This document shows, piece after piece, positions 1 to 5,028 of a stretch of DNA of 5,440 nucleotides. Positions within the stretch are counted from its first letter, which is position 1; each line of letters begins with the position of its first letter. Under the pieces are notes generated by a model. That model did no database searches. It worked only from the letters and a program-made list of their open reading frames with translations, and had not been told where the DNA came from. The DNA is from Clostridia bacterium BRH_c25 (GTDB lineage: Bacteria > Bacillota_A > Clostridia > Lutisporales > Lutisporaceae): contig LOES01000245.1 of assembly GCA_001515955.1 (NCBI GenBank), positions 1 through 5,440 of the forward strand, in the 5' to 3' direction. Position numbers and translations under genes: made by a program.

Positions 1-389
1 CCATATGGATACAATTCACCATTAGCTGCTTGTGTTCCGAATGCTATAGCAGCTCCGATAAACGAACCCGGAATAAATGAAAGGTAGCTGACTTTGGCCT
101 GCACACACATTCCTAATACTGCAATGAATACCATAATTGCTAATCCCCACCAGGCATAGCCCAGCTTGGCAAATCCAAACAAAATCAAAGCTCCCCAAAG
201 TACACCTGAGATATTTGCTGCCAATCCTTTCAGCAATCCTGTTCCCTTGCCCCCCGCACCAAAATAACATGCGATTGCTGCGAATGTTACCCAGGCGGTA
301 ACCGGTGCGAAAGTTGTAAAAAACACCAGATGGCAGAAAACAGCTGCAATTATTCCTGCACTTATCCCGACTGATACCAAGTAACCCAT
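1..389 (-). CDS. DUF1097-family small integral membrane protein, C-terminus cut by window edge
   Basis: Read on the minus strand from an ATG at 389-387, this frame stays open for 129 codons to the window edge, so the C-terminus is missing. A GGAG ribosome binding site lies just upstream in an A-rich stretch (about 397-402). The protein is very hydrophobic, with about five membrane segments (roughly residues 4-28, 31-44, 52-72, 80-97 and 103-120). It has no signal peptide separate from the first segment. Family clues are the Gly-rich GAGGKGTGLLKG turn at 44-55, the MCVQAK motif at 94-99 and the FIPGSFIGA motif at 105-113. These resemble the DUF1097/YcdZ inner-membrane family of about 160 residues. 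Its molecular function is unknown; a transport or channel role is only a guess. It appears to be its own transcription unit, because the upstream regulator gene ends in a terminator before this gene's promoter. That promoter carries the same operator as the hydroxylase operon. Confidence 0.8.
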   Translation of the reverse strand, partial: MGYLVSVGISAGIIAAVFCHLVFFTTFAPVTAWVTFAAIACYFGAGGKGTGLLKGLAANISGVLWGALILFGFAKLGYAWWGLAIMVFIAVLGMCVQAKVSYLSFIPGSFIGAAIAFGTQAANGELYPY

Positions 390-421
390 AAATTCACGCT
401 CCTTTTTTTATTTTTTACCTA

Positions 422-466
422 TATAAATCGCACAAAGAAGATTACATGGAATAGCTGCGATTTATA
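422..466 (-). repeat. Stem-loop A: 11-bp perfect inverted repeat, proximal to the DUF1097 start
   Basis: TATAAATCGCA at 422-432 is exactly complementary to TGCGATTTATA at 456-466, with a 23-base loop. The loop contains ATGGA on the plus strand (446-450), placed five bases before TGCGA. The same arrangement occurs in stem-loop B. It could be an RNA hairpin in the DUF1097 leader or a pair of protein-binding half sites. It lies only about 20 bases upstream of the ribosome binding site. Confidence 0.6.
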
Positions 467-480
467 ACATCAAGGAAAAC

Positions 481-524
481 GTTTCGCACTATTGAACAAT
501 TATGTAATGGATTTAGTGCGAAAC
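481..524 (-). repeat. Stem-loop B: 11-bp perfect inverted repeat, partner of stem-loop A
   Basis: GTTTCGCACTA at 481-491 is exactly complementary to TAGTGCGAAAC at 514-524, with a 22-base loop. It shares with stem-loop A the order TCGCAC, then ATTA, then ATGGA, then five bases, then TGCGA, then an AT-rich flank ending ATAA. This suggests that the two are diverged copies of one element. On the minus strand, the arm and part of the loop nearly match a site at 1596-1618 upstream of the hydroxylase operon. Confidence 0.6.
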
Positions 525-542
525 ATATAAATGGTAATTCTC

Positions 543-561
543 AAAAAAGCCACAGAGGCTT
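543..561 (-). terminator. Terminator-like hairpin inside the DUF1097 leader (possible attenuator)
   Basis: On the minus strand AAGCC, a five-base loop and GGCTT form a short stem. A run of six T residues follows, the first two of which belong to the stem. An upstream AAAAGCC on the same strand (589-583) could pair with GGCTTTT instead, over seven base pairs, so the two pairings exclude each other. That is the layout of an attenuator, but a five-pair stem is weak and no sensing domain was recognised. Confidence 0.35.
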
Positions 562-682
562 AAATGACTAATATACCTTACCGGCTTTTACAGCATTCAC
601 AGTACCTTATTTCTGTACAAAAGTGTGCATCGCGGAAAATATAATTGAACTGATATTAATCTGTTCTGGTAAAACAACACAA

Positions 683-700
683 TATATAATCGATTATCTA
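683..700. promoter_or_regulatory. Operator copy O1 (palindrome), at the DUF1097 promoter
   Basis: TATATAATCGATTATCTA is symmetric at 8 of 9 base pairs around the CG at 691-692, with a perfect 12-bp core ATAATCGATTAT. It shares 19 identical bases (683-701) with the copy at the hydroxylase operon. It begins two bases beyond the -10 box of the minus-strand promoter and covers the predicted start site, so bound protein should block transcription. The neighbouring GntR-type regulator is the natural candidate to bind it; that is inference. Confidence 0.65.
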
Positions 701-701
701 T

Positions 702-730
702 AATATATAATTCAATTGTCCTTAAGTCAA
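702..730 (-). promoter_or_regulatory. Promoter P1 for the DUF1097 gene
   Basis: On the minus strand TTGACT (730-725), a 17-base spacer and TATATT (707-702) make a good sigma-A type promoter. The -10 region AATTATATATTATA is identical over 14 bases to that of the regulator promoter P2. It lies downstream of the regulator's terminator and upstream of the DUF1097 gene, so it is placed to drive that gene alone. Confidence 0.6.
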
Positions 731-736
731 TACGGT

Positions 737-754
737 TTTAAAATTAATTTTAAA
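737..754. repeat. Perfect 18-bp all-A/T palindrome next to P1
   Basis: TTTAAAATTAATTTTAAA reads the same on both strands. It ends six bases upstream of the -35 box of P1. It could act as an UP element that contacts the RNA polymerase alpha subunit, or as a separate protein-binding site. All-AT palindromes arise readily in AT-rich DNA, so function is uncertain. Confidence 0.4.
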
Positions 755-768
755 GCTTCATGGCATGC

Positions 769-808
769 AAAAACCCCTTGCACTATTTCTATTCAATAAT
801 ACAAGGGG
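769..808 (-). terminator. Intrinsic terminator of the GntR-family regulator gene
   Basis: On the minus strand CCCCTTG (808-802) pairs perfectly with CAAGGGG (780-774), giving a seven-pair stem rich in G-C. Five T residues (773-769) follow directly. The AT-rich 21-base loop has room for a weak inner TATT/AATA extension. It sits about 60 bases past the regulator's stop codon and before promoter P1, so it separates the regulator from the DUF1097 gene. The plus strand has no T run, so it works in one direction only. Confidence 0.75.
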
Positions 809-865
809 CGGTATATAACCTTGAAAAGAACCCGTAAGGAATACCAATTCAACCTCTATAATTTT

Positions 866-1513
866 CTAAACATCAATTTTTGAAAGTACATCCTCTTCCA
901 ATTCCTCTATATGCGCCTTTATACATTTTGAAGCTTCCTCGCTATCACGCTTTTTCAGGCTCTTATATATCTCTTCATGCCTGTTTGCCAGATCGGGAAG
1001 GCTGCGTTGCGATATCTTCGTTGTAATAAACGTCCATTGAGCCAGGTTGACCATTTCCCACATATTCTCCAGTAATGAGTTATCAGCAATATTTATAATC
1101 ATCTTATGGAAAGAGATGTCAAGCTCTACAAATGCTTTAACCTTACCGGCTTCAGCAGTAGTCCTCATCCTTTTAAGCAGGCTTTCCATCTTCTCCAACT
1201 GCTCGTCAGTTACATTTTTTGCTGCTTCAAATGCTGCCAGCATTTCCAGATATGCTCTTAATTTATAAGCATCCTTGATATCCTTCTTGGAAAGCTTCTT
1301 TACAAAGCAACCCTGAAAAGGCTTATTCTCAATCAACCCCATAAGTACCAATTCTCTTATAGCCTCTCTCACCGGGGATTGTGACACCCCCAGTTGTTTT
1401 GCAATTTTTGTTTCTACTATTCTATCTCCTGGCTTTAACTCATTATTAAAAATTGACTCCCGTATGCTCTGGCTTACCCCATGTCGCAGAGTCGGCTTTT
1501 CCATTTGCTTCAT
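866..1513 (-). CDS. GntR-family transcription regulator, FadR type with FCD ligand-binding domain
   Basis: A 215-residue protein of normal length for FCD-domain GntR regulators. The N-terminal winged helix-turn-helix spans about residues 8-73 and shows LKPGDRIVETKIAKQLGVSQSPVREAIREL, here counted as positions 26-55, followed by the GLIENKPFQGCFV wing. The C-terminal all-helical FCD domain (about 78-210) keeps the likely metal and ligand residues Asp132 and His136 (DISFH), His179 (NRHEEI) and His201 (KAHIEE). This fits binding of a small carboxylate or similar effector through a metal ion. The ATG at 1513 is preferred because CGGAGG ends five bases before it; the Met at residue 4 would be 14 bases away. 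It is transcribed divergently from the molybdenum hydroxylase operon. An operator copy in its own leader suggests autoregulation, most likely as a repressor released by the pathway substrate. The effector cannot be read from the sequence. Confidence 0.93.
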   Translation of the reverse strand: MKQMEKPTLRHGVSQSIRESIFNNELKPGDRIVETKIAKQLGVSQSPVREAIRELVLMGLIENKPFQGCFVKKLSKKDIKDAYKLRAYLEMLAAFEAAKNVTDEQLEKMESLLKRMRTTAEAGKVKAFVELDISFHKMIINIADNSLLENMWEMVNLAQWTFITTKISQRSLPDLANRHEEIYKSLKKRDSEEASKCIKAHIEELEEDVLSKIDV

Positions 1514-1534
1514 AATATCCTCCGAGTATAATAT

Positions 1535-1552
1535 TAGATAATCGATTTCCTT
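1535..1552. promoter_or_regulatory. Operator copy O2 (degenerate), in the regulator's leader
   Basis: TAGATAATCGATTTCCTT keeps the left half of the palindrome intact, and 6 of 9 base pairs are symmetric around the CG at 1543-1544. The 13 bases TAGATAATCGATT are the exact reverse complement of part of O1 and O3. It lies downstream of the -10 box of P2, within the first 25 or so transcribed bases, and just upstream of the regulator's ribosome binding site. The weaker symmetry would suit modest autorepression. Confidence 0.55.
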
Positions 1553-1563
1553 TAGCTGCTTAT

Positions 1564-1592
1564 AATATATAATTTAGACATAATATTGTCAA
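1564..1592 (-). promoter_or_regulatory. Promoter P2 for the GntR-family regulator
   Basis: On the minus strand TTGACA (1592-1587), a 17-base spacer and TATATT (1569-1564) form a strong sigma-A promoter, with a predicted start near 1557. That gives a leader of about 44 bases to the ATG at 1513. The -10 region is identical over 14 bases to that of P1. Confidence 0.65.
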
Positions 1593-1595
1593 TAC

Positions 1596-1618
1596 TTATA
1601 TGTTTCGCATCAAATCCA
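1596..1618 (+). promoter_or_regulatory. Motif C: near-copy of the DUF1097 leader element
   Basis: The 23 bases here begin TTATATGTTTCGCA and end AAATCCA. They match the minus strand of 508-530 (an arm and part of the loop of stem-loop B) at 21 of 23 positions, differing only at two adjacent bases. It lies between P2 and P3a and is not part of the predicted hydroxylase transcript, so it may act as a DNA site for a second regulator. The binding protein is unknown. Confidence 0.45.
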
Positions 1619-1659
1619 ACTATGAAATTCTGTATTATAACATGGCATGGGGCTATGAT

Positions 1660-1688
1660 TTGACAAAAAACCAAAGCAATAATATAAT
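1660..1688 (+). promoter_or_regulatory. Promoter P3a for the molybdenum hydroxylase operon
   Basis: TTGACA (1660-1665), a 17-base spacer and TATAAT (1683-1688) match the sigma-A consensus perfectly. The predicted start is near 1695, inside operator O3, so a bound regulator should shut it off. Such a strong core promoter usually needs a repressor to keep it quiet, which fits the operator placement. Confidence 0.7.
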
Positions 1689-1692
1689 TCGC

Positions 1693-1710
1693 TATATAAT
1701 CGATTATCTA
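1693..1710. promoter_or_regulatory. Operator copy O3 (palindrome), between the two hydroxylase promoters
   Basis: The sequence is identical to O1 over 19 bases (1693-1711), with 8 of 9 pairs symmetric around the CG at 1701-1702. It covers the start site of P3a and ends three bases before the -35 box of P3b. One bound dimer could therefore block both promoters. Activation of P3b from an upstream position (centre near -47) is an alternative. Confidence 0.65.
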
Positions 1711-1713
1711 TTA

Positions 1714-1742
1714 TTGACGTATTGTCAAGTTGTGTTTATAAT
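1714..1742 (+). promoter_or_regulatory. Promoter P3b for the molybdenum hydroxylase operon
   Basis: TTGACG (1714-1719), a 17-base spacer and TATAAT (1737-1742) form a second near-consensus promoter, with a predicted start near 1749 and a leader of about 45 bases. It lies in tandem with P3a, and operator O3 sits between the two cores. Confidence 0.6.
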
Positions 1743-1767
1743 TTCAGTATAAGGGATATAAAATGTT

Positions 1768-1777
1768 TTTCGCGAAA
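1768..1777. promoter_or_regulatory. TTTCGCGAAA palindrome just before the hydroxylase ribosome binding site
   Basis: This perfect 10-bp palindrome lies in the leader, five bases before AGGAGG. Its half TTTCGC matches the TTTCGCA core of motif C and of stem-loop B. It might be another site for the same unknown regulator or a small hairpin near the ribosome binding site. It is short, so chance is possible. Confidence 0.3.
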
Positions 1778-1793
1778 TATATAGGAGGTTAAT

Positions 1794-4139
1794 ATGAGCG
1801 ATTATAGAATAGTGGGAAAATCTGTTCAAAGAAGAGATGTGTTGGAGAAGGTAACAGGGGCGGCAGTCTATGGACCTGATATCAACTTCCCCAGGCAGTT
1901 GTACGCTGCTATTTGCAGGTCCCCCCTTCCCCATGCACGTATTCTGAGCATAGATGTTTCAGAAGCAAAAAAGGTTTACGGTGTCAAGGTCATACTAACC
2001 GGAAAAGAAATACCTGTATTATTTGGCCAGTTTATTGAGGATCAGCCTGTTATGGCCTTTGACAAGGTAAGGTATGAAGGGGAGCCTGTAGCTGCTGTTT
2101 CCGCCGAGAGTCTTGATGCTGCAATGGAAGCAGTAAAAAAGATCAAAGTCGAATATGAACCTCTTGAACCTGTGCTGGACTCAATGAAAGCAATAGAGCC
2201 GGATGCACCCTTAGTCCATTCTGATTGGCCAGGCTACAAAATGGCTCATGCTGCAACTCCAATAGCCAGAACAAATATCTGCGATCATTTCCGCTTGTGC
2301 AAGGGTAATACAGACACCGCTTGGGAAGAAGCAGACCTTGTGCTTGAGAACGTATATGACTGCAAGATGATTCAGCACGTTCCCATCGAGACCCACTGCT
2401 CAACGGCAGTGTTTGATGAAAAAGGGCTTGCTGTCTGGACCCCTGCTCAAAGCCCTTTCATGCTCAGAGATCAATTAGGAAAAATGTTTAATCTGTCATT
2501 GAACAAGGTCCGCTTGATCTGTACACATATAGGCGGAGCTTTTGGATGTAAATATGAGCTTAGAGCCGAGCATCTGGCAGCGGCTCTTGCAATGAAAACT
2601 CCGGGACGTCATGTAAAGCTGGTGTTCAACAGGAAAGAAGAATTTCTGGCAACCGGTGTCAGGGGAGCATGCCGTGTCTATATCAAGACAGGTGCAAAAA
2701 AAGATGGAAAATTGGTAGCACAGGAAATGAAGATATACTGGGATGCAGGTGCATACGCAACGACAAGCCCTCGTGTAAGCTATAATGCCGGTTACGCTGC
2801 AGGCTCCCCATACAGGATCCCCAATATATGTATCGACAGCTATTCCGTAATAACAAACAAGCAGCTGGCTACAGCCTATCGCGGTTTTGGCATACCTGAA
2901 GTTGTATGGGCATATGAAAATCAGATGGATGCTTTAGCGGAATCATTAAATATGGATCCATTGGATATAAGACTGATGAATGCCTTGGAAGATGGCGACG
3001 AGTCAGCTTCCGGTGAAATAATGAACAGTGTCGCTGTCAAGAAATGTTTGCAGGAGGCGGCGCAGTTGATGGATTGGGCAAAAAACCCTATTAGCGAAGT
3101 CACACCTGACGGTAAGTTGCGCGGCAGAGGGATTGCCTGTTTCTGCAAGCTTACCGGCACACCCTCCTCTTCTTCTGTTATAACCAGATTGAATGGAGAT
3201 GGTACGGTAACCGTACTTCAGAGCGGAACTGAGATGGGCCAGGGTGCCACTACAGTGATACCTCAGATGGTCGCAGAGGCTTTTGGCATACCCGTTGATA
3301 AAATCATGATCGTTCCGGTAGATACAATGTATACCCCCTATGAAAAAACAACAACCTCCAGCCGGCTGACCTTCCATGTGGGCAATGCAGCCCTCAAAGC
3401 TGTGCAGGATATGAATGAACAGCTCAAGCACCTGGCTTCCATAGCATGGAAAATAGACGCGGATCAGATCCGGATACACAATGGTCTGATTACTGCAAAG
3501 GACGCCAAGGGTGCTGAAAAATCCATTTCAATCGAGGATATAGGCAATAGTGGTATCCTGAAAGAGCAGGACCCGGTTGTCGGGCATGGTTCATACTCGA
3601 CCTCCGATATCTTCGATCCACCGGACAAAGCTACTCATCAGTCGAAACGTCCCACAATAATGTGGTTCTTTGGAGCTCAGGCAGCTGAAGTGGAGGTGGA
3701 CCCCGAGACCGGAAAGGTTGAAGTCCTCAAAGTCACTGCAGCTCATGATGTAGGTAAGGCAATTAATCCTCTTGGCTGCTATCAGCAGATTGAAGGCGGT
3801 ATTGTCATGGGTATGGGAAATGCACTATTGGAAGAAATGGTCCATGAAAAAGGTATATTGAAAAACGGAAATATGGTTGATTATAAAATACCGACATCCA
3901 AGGATGCCGGTCTGGAGATCAAGATTTCATTGGTAGAGAATCCGCATCCGGAAGGACCCTATGGAGCTAAAGGCCTGGGAGAGCCCGGAATGGCCCCTAC
4001 TGCTGCAGCAATTGGAAGTGCGGTATCTCATGCTATTGGAATACAGATGAAGACTAATCCTATTAAAGCAGATGAAATATTTACTGCATTGAAGCGCAAA
4101 AATCAGAGTAATGCCAATACAGCAAAGAGAGGTGAGTAG
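1794..4139 (+). CDS. Molybdopterin-binding (large) subunit of a xanthine dehydrogenase-family molybdenum hydroxylase
   Basis: A 781-residue catalytic subunit, normal in length for separate-subunit enzymes. The N-terminal aldehyde oxidase/xanthine dehydrogenase a/b-hammerhead domain covers about 15-125, and the molybdopterin-binding region about 145-700. Visible motifs are GGAFGCK (247-253), AYRGFGIPE (361-369, with Arg363 where bovine xanthine dehydrogenase has its substrate-binding Arg880), GTEMGQG (478-484), HDVGKAINP (651-659) and GLGEP (727-731), whose Glu730 is the expected catalytic base. The protein should hydroxylate a heterocycle or aldehyde using water and pass electrons to the 2Fe-2S partner. 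It has no signal peptide, so it is cytoplasmic. Two details differ from textbook xanthine dehydrogenase: Cys252 in the Gly-rich loop, and Tyr254 where bovine Glu802 would align. Xanthine is therefore not assured; other purines, nicotinate-like rings, aromatic CoA thioesters or aldehydes remain possible. AGGAGG ends five bases before the ATG. The next gene starts one base after the stop. Confidence 0.93.
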   Translation: MSDYRIVGKSVQRRDVLEKVTGAAVYGPDINFPRQLYAAICRSPLPHARILSIDVSEAKKVYGVKVILTGKEIPVLFGQFIEDQPVMAFDKVRYEGEPVAAVSAESLDAAMEAVKKIKVEYEPLEPVLDSMKAIEPDAPLVHSDWPGYKMAHAATPIARTNICDHFRLCKGNTDTAWEEADLVLENVYDCKMIQHVPIETHCSTAVFDEKGLAVWTPAQSPFMLRDQLGKMFNLSLNKVRLICTHIGGAFGCKYELRAEHLAAALAMKTPGRHVKLVFNRKEEFLATGVRGACRVYIKTGAKKDGKLVAQEMKIYWDAGAYATTSPRVSYNAGYAAGSPYRIPNICIDSYSVITNKQLATAYRGFGIPEVVWAYENQMDALAESLNMDPLDIRLMNALEDGDESASGEIMNSVAVKKCLQEAAQLMDWAKNPISEVTPDGKLRGRGIACFCKLTGTPSSSSVITRLNGDGTVTVLQSGTEMGQGATTVIPQMVAEAFGIPVDKIMIVPVDTMYTPYEKTTTSSRLTFHVGNAALKAVQDMNEQLKHLASIAWKIDADQIRIHNGLITAKDAKGAEKSISIEDIGNSGILKEQDPVVGHGSYSTSDIFDPPDKATHQSKRPTIMWFFGAQAAEVEVDPETGKVEVLKVTAAHDVGKAINPLGCYQQIEGGIVMGMGNALLEEMVHEKGILKNGNMVDYKIPTSKDAGLEIKISLVENPHPEGPYGAKGLGEPGMAPTAAAIGSAVSHAIGIQMKTNPIKADEIFTALKRKNQSNANTAKRGE

Positions 4140-4140
4140 A

Positions 4141-5028
4141 ATGTTGACACCATTTGAGTTATTAATGCCCGGAAGCTTACAGGAGGCTCTTTTACAATAT
4201 AGTTCCCTGGGTAAAGAGTGCCGTATTCTAGCCGGAGGGACAGATGTACTGGTAGAGATGCATTCCGGCCATGCCAGCCCGGCTTGTCTCATGGATATAA
4301 AGAACCTGCCGGAGTTGAAGAATCTTGAATATGCAGCTGATAAAGGGCTGACTATCGGTGCTTTGACAACTCACAGGCAGCTTGAGACGCTGCCTGTGAT
4401 AAAAACCGCCTATCCTGCTTTGTTTGAAGGAGTAAGTCAGGTTGGATCCGTTCAGATCCGCCATAGAGGAACAATCGGAGGAAATATATGCAATGCCGCA
4501 CCTTCCGGCGACACCCTCGGACCATTGCTTGCATTGGATTCCAGGCTGGTGCTTCAAAGCATTCATGGTAAACGCGAGCTTTCTTTTGAGGATTTCTTTA
4601 CAGATGCCAAAAAAACTGCATTGCAGGAAGGGGAATTATTAACGCATATTCTGGTTCCTGCTCCGGCACCTTTAAGCAGTTCTGCATATACAAAGCATAC
4701 GAGGCGCAACGCAATGGATTTGGCAATGCTGGGAGCAGCTGTCAATTTATCCTGTGAAGCCGACGGTTCGACCTGTAAAGCTATACGCATAGCATTATCT
4801 ACAGCAGGCCCGACACCTATGAGAACTAGACAAGCCGAAGAGTTTTTGATCGGCAAGGAGCTGACTGAAAAAGTACTAAAGGAAGCAGGAGAGCTGGCTT
4901 CTGCCGGGGCTAAGCCCCGCAGCAGCTGGCGTGCAACTGCAGAGTACCGGCATGAATTACTGAAGGTCCTGGTGCCACGTACTATAGCAGCCGCGGCACA
5001 ACGCTTGCAAAATGGAGGTATCCGATAA
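4141..5028 (+). CDS. FAD-binding (medium) subunit of the molybdenum hydroxylase
   Basis: A 295-residue protein of the CoxM/XdhB type, usual length for the family. The FAD-binding domain of the PCMH fold occupies about residues 1-175, with AGGTDVLVEM at 31-40 and GTIGGNICNAAPSGD at 110-124, the two FAD-contact loops. The C-terminal CO dehydrogenase flavoprotein-like domain (about 183-285) shows RRNAMDLAMLGAAV at 188-201 and SWRATAEYRHELLKVL at 262-277. There is no room for the extra 4Fe-4S loop found in 4-hydroxybenzoyl-CoA reductase beta subunits. The subunit should take electrons from the 2Fe-2S clusters and pass them to NAD or another acceptor. The ATG at 4141 is chosen because AGAGGTGA lies five bases upstream and the protein then begins with the typical FxLLxPxSLxEAL pattern. 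An in-frame ATG at 4111 would overlap the preceding gene. It overlaps the next gene by one base (TAATG). Confidence 0.92.
   Translation: MLTPFELLMPGSLQEALLQYSSLGKECRILAGGTDVLVEMHSGHASPACLMDIKNLPELKNLEYAADKGLTIGALTTHRQLETLPVIKTAYPALFEGVSQVGSVQIRHRGTIGGNICNAAPSGDTLGPLLALDSRLVLQSIHGKRELSFEDFFTDAKKTALQEGELLTHILVPAPAPLSSSAYTKHTRRNAMDLAMLGAAVNLSCEADGSTCKAIRIALSTAGPTPMRTRQAEEFLIGKELTEKVLKEAGELASAGAKPRSSWRATAEYRHELLKVLVPRTIAAAAQRLQNGGIR

Larger units (their letters stand above)
390..695 (-). other. Long 5' leader (about 300 nt) of the DUF1097 gene; no coding gene seen
   Basis: Between the predicted start of transcription near 695 and the ATG at 389 there is no plausible gene on either strand. The stretch instead holds several possible RNA structures. 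In transcript order these are a short terminator-like hairpin (543-561) and two tandem stem-loops (481-524 and 422-466), followed by the A-rich ribosome binding region. I could not match it to the purine, molybdenum-cofactor, THF, preQ1 or mini-ykkC riboswitch patterns that I know. The leader length depends on the promoter call at 702-730. Confidence 0.45.

Noticed and set aside
22..270. Minus-strand open frame of 82 codons
   Set aside because: It is in a different frame of the same strand as the DUF1097 gene, has no ribosome binding site, and its translation lacks family features. The overlapping frame from 389 has a start, a ribosome site and recognisable motifs.
473..489. Catabolite-responsive element (cre) around GGAAAACGTTTCGC
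   Set aside because: Only the left half and the central CG fit the TGWAANCGNTNWCA consensus; the right half mismatches at its last three defined positions. The bases are better explained by stem-loop B.
390..695. Known riboswitch (purine, molybdenum cofactor, THF, preQ1, mini-ykkC) in the DUF1097 leader
   Set aside because: None of the conserved core patterns that I know for these classes could be aligned by eye. A covariance-model search would settle it.
759..1649. CATGGCATG occurring at 759-767 and 1641-1649, possibly a sigma-54 -24 element
   Set aside because: Neither copy is followed by a TTGC -12 element at the right spacing. A single 9-base match between two AT-rich regions is weak by itself.
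1722..1742. TTGTCA at 1722-1727 as -35 box for the TATAAT at 1737
   Set aside because: The spacer would be only nine bases. TTGACG at 1714 gives the ideal 17.
3003..3479. Minus-strand open frame of 158 codons inside the molybdopterin subunit gene
   Set aside because: It lies wholly opposite a well-supported gene and its translation resembles no protein domain. It is a shadow, as are the other frames opposite the hydroxylase genes.
4111..4140. In-frame upstream ATG that would extend the FAD subunit by 10 residues
   Set aside because: It overlaps the preceding gene, has no ribosome binding site, and adds residues unlike the family start. The ATG at 4141 has a good site five bases upstream.
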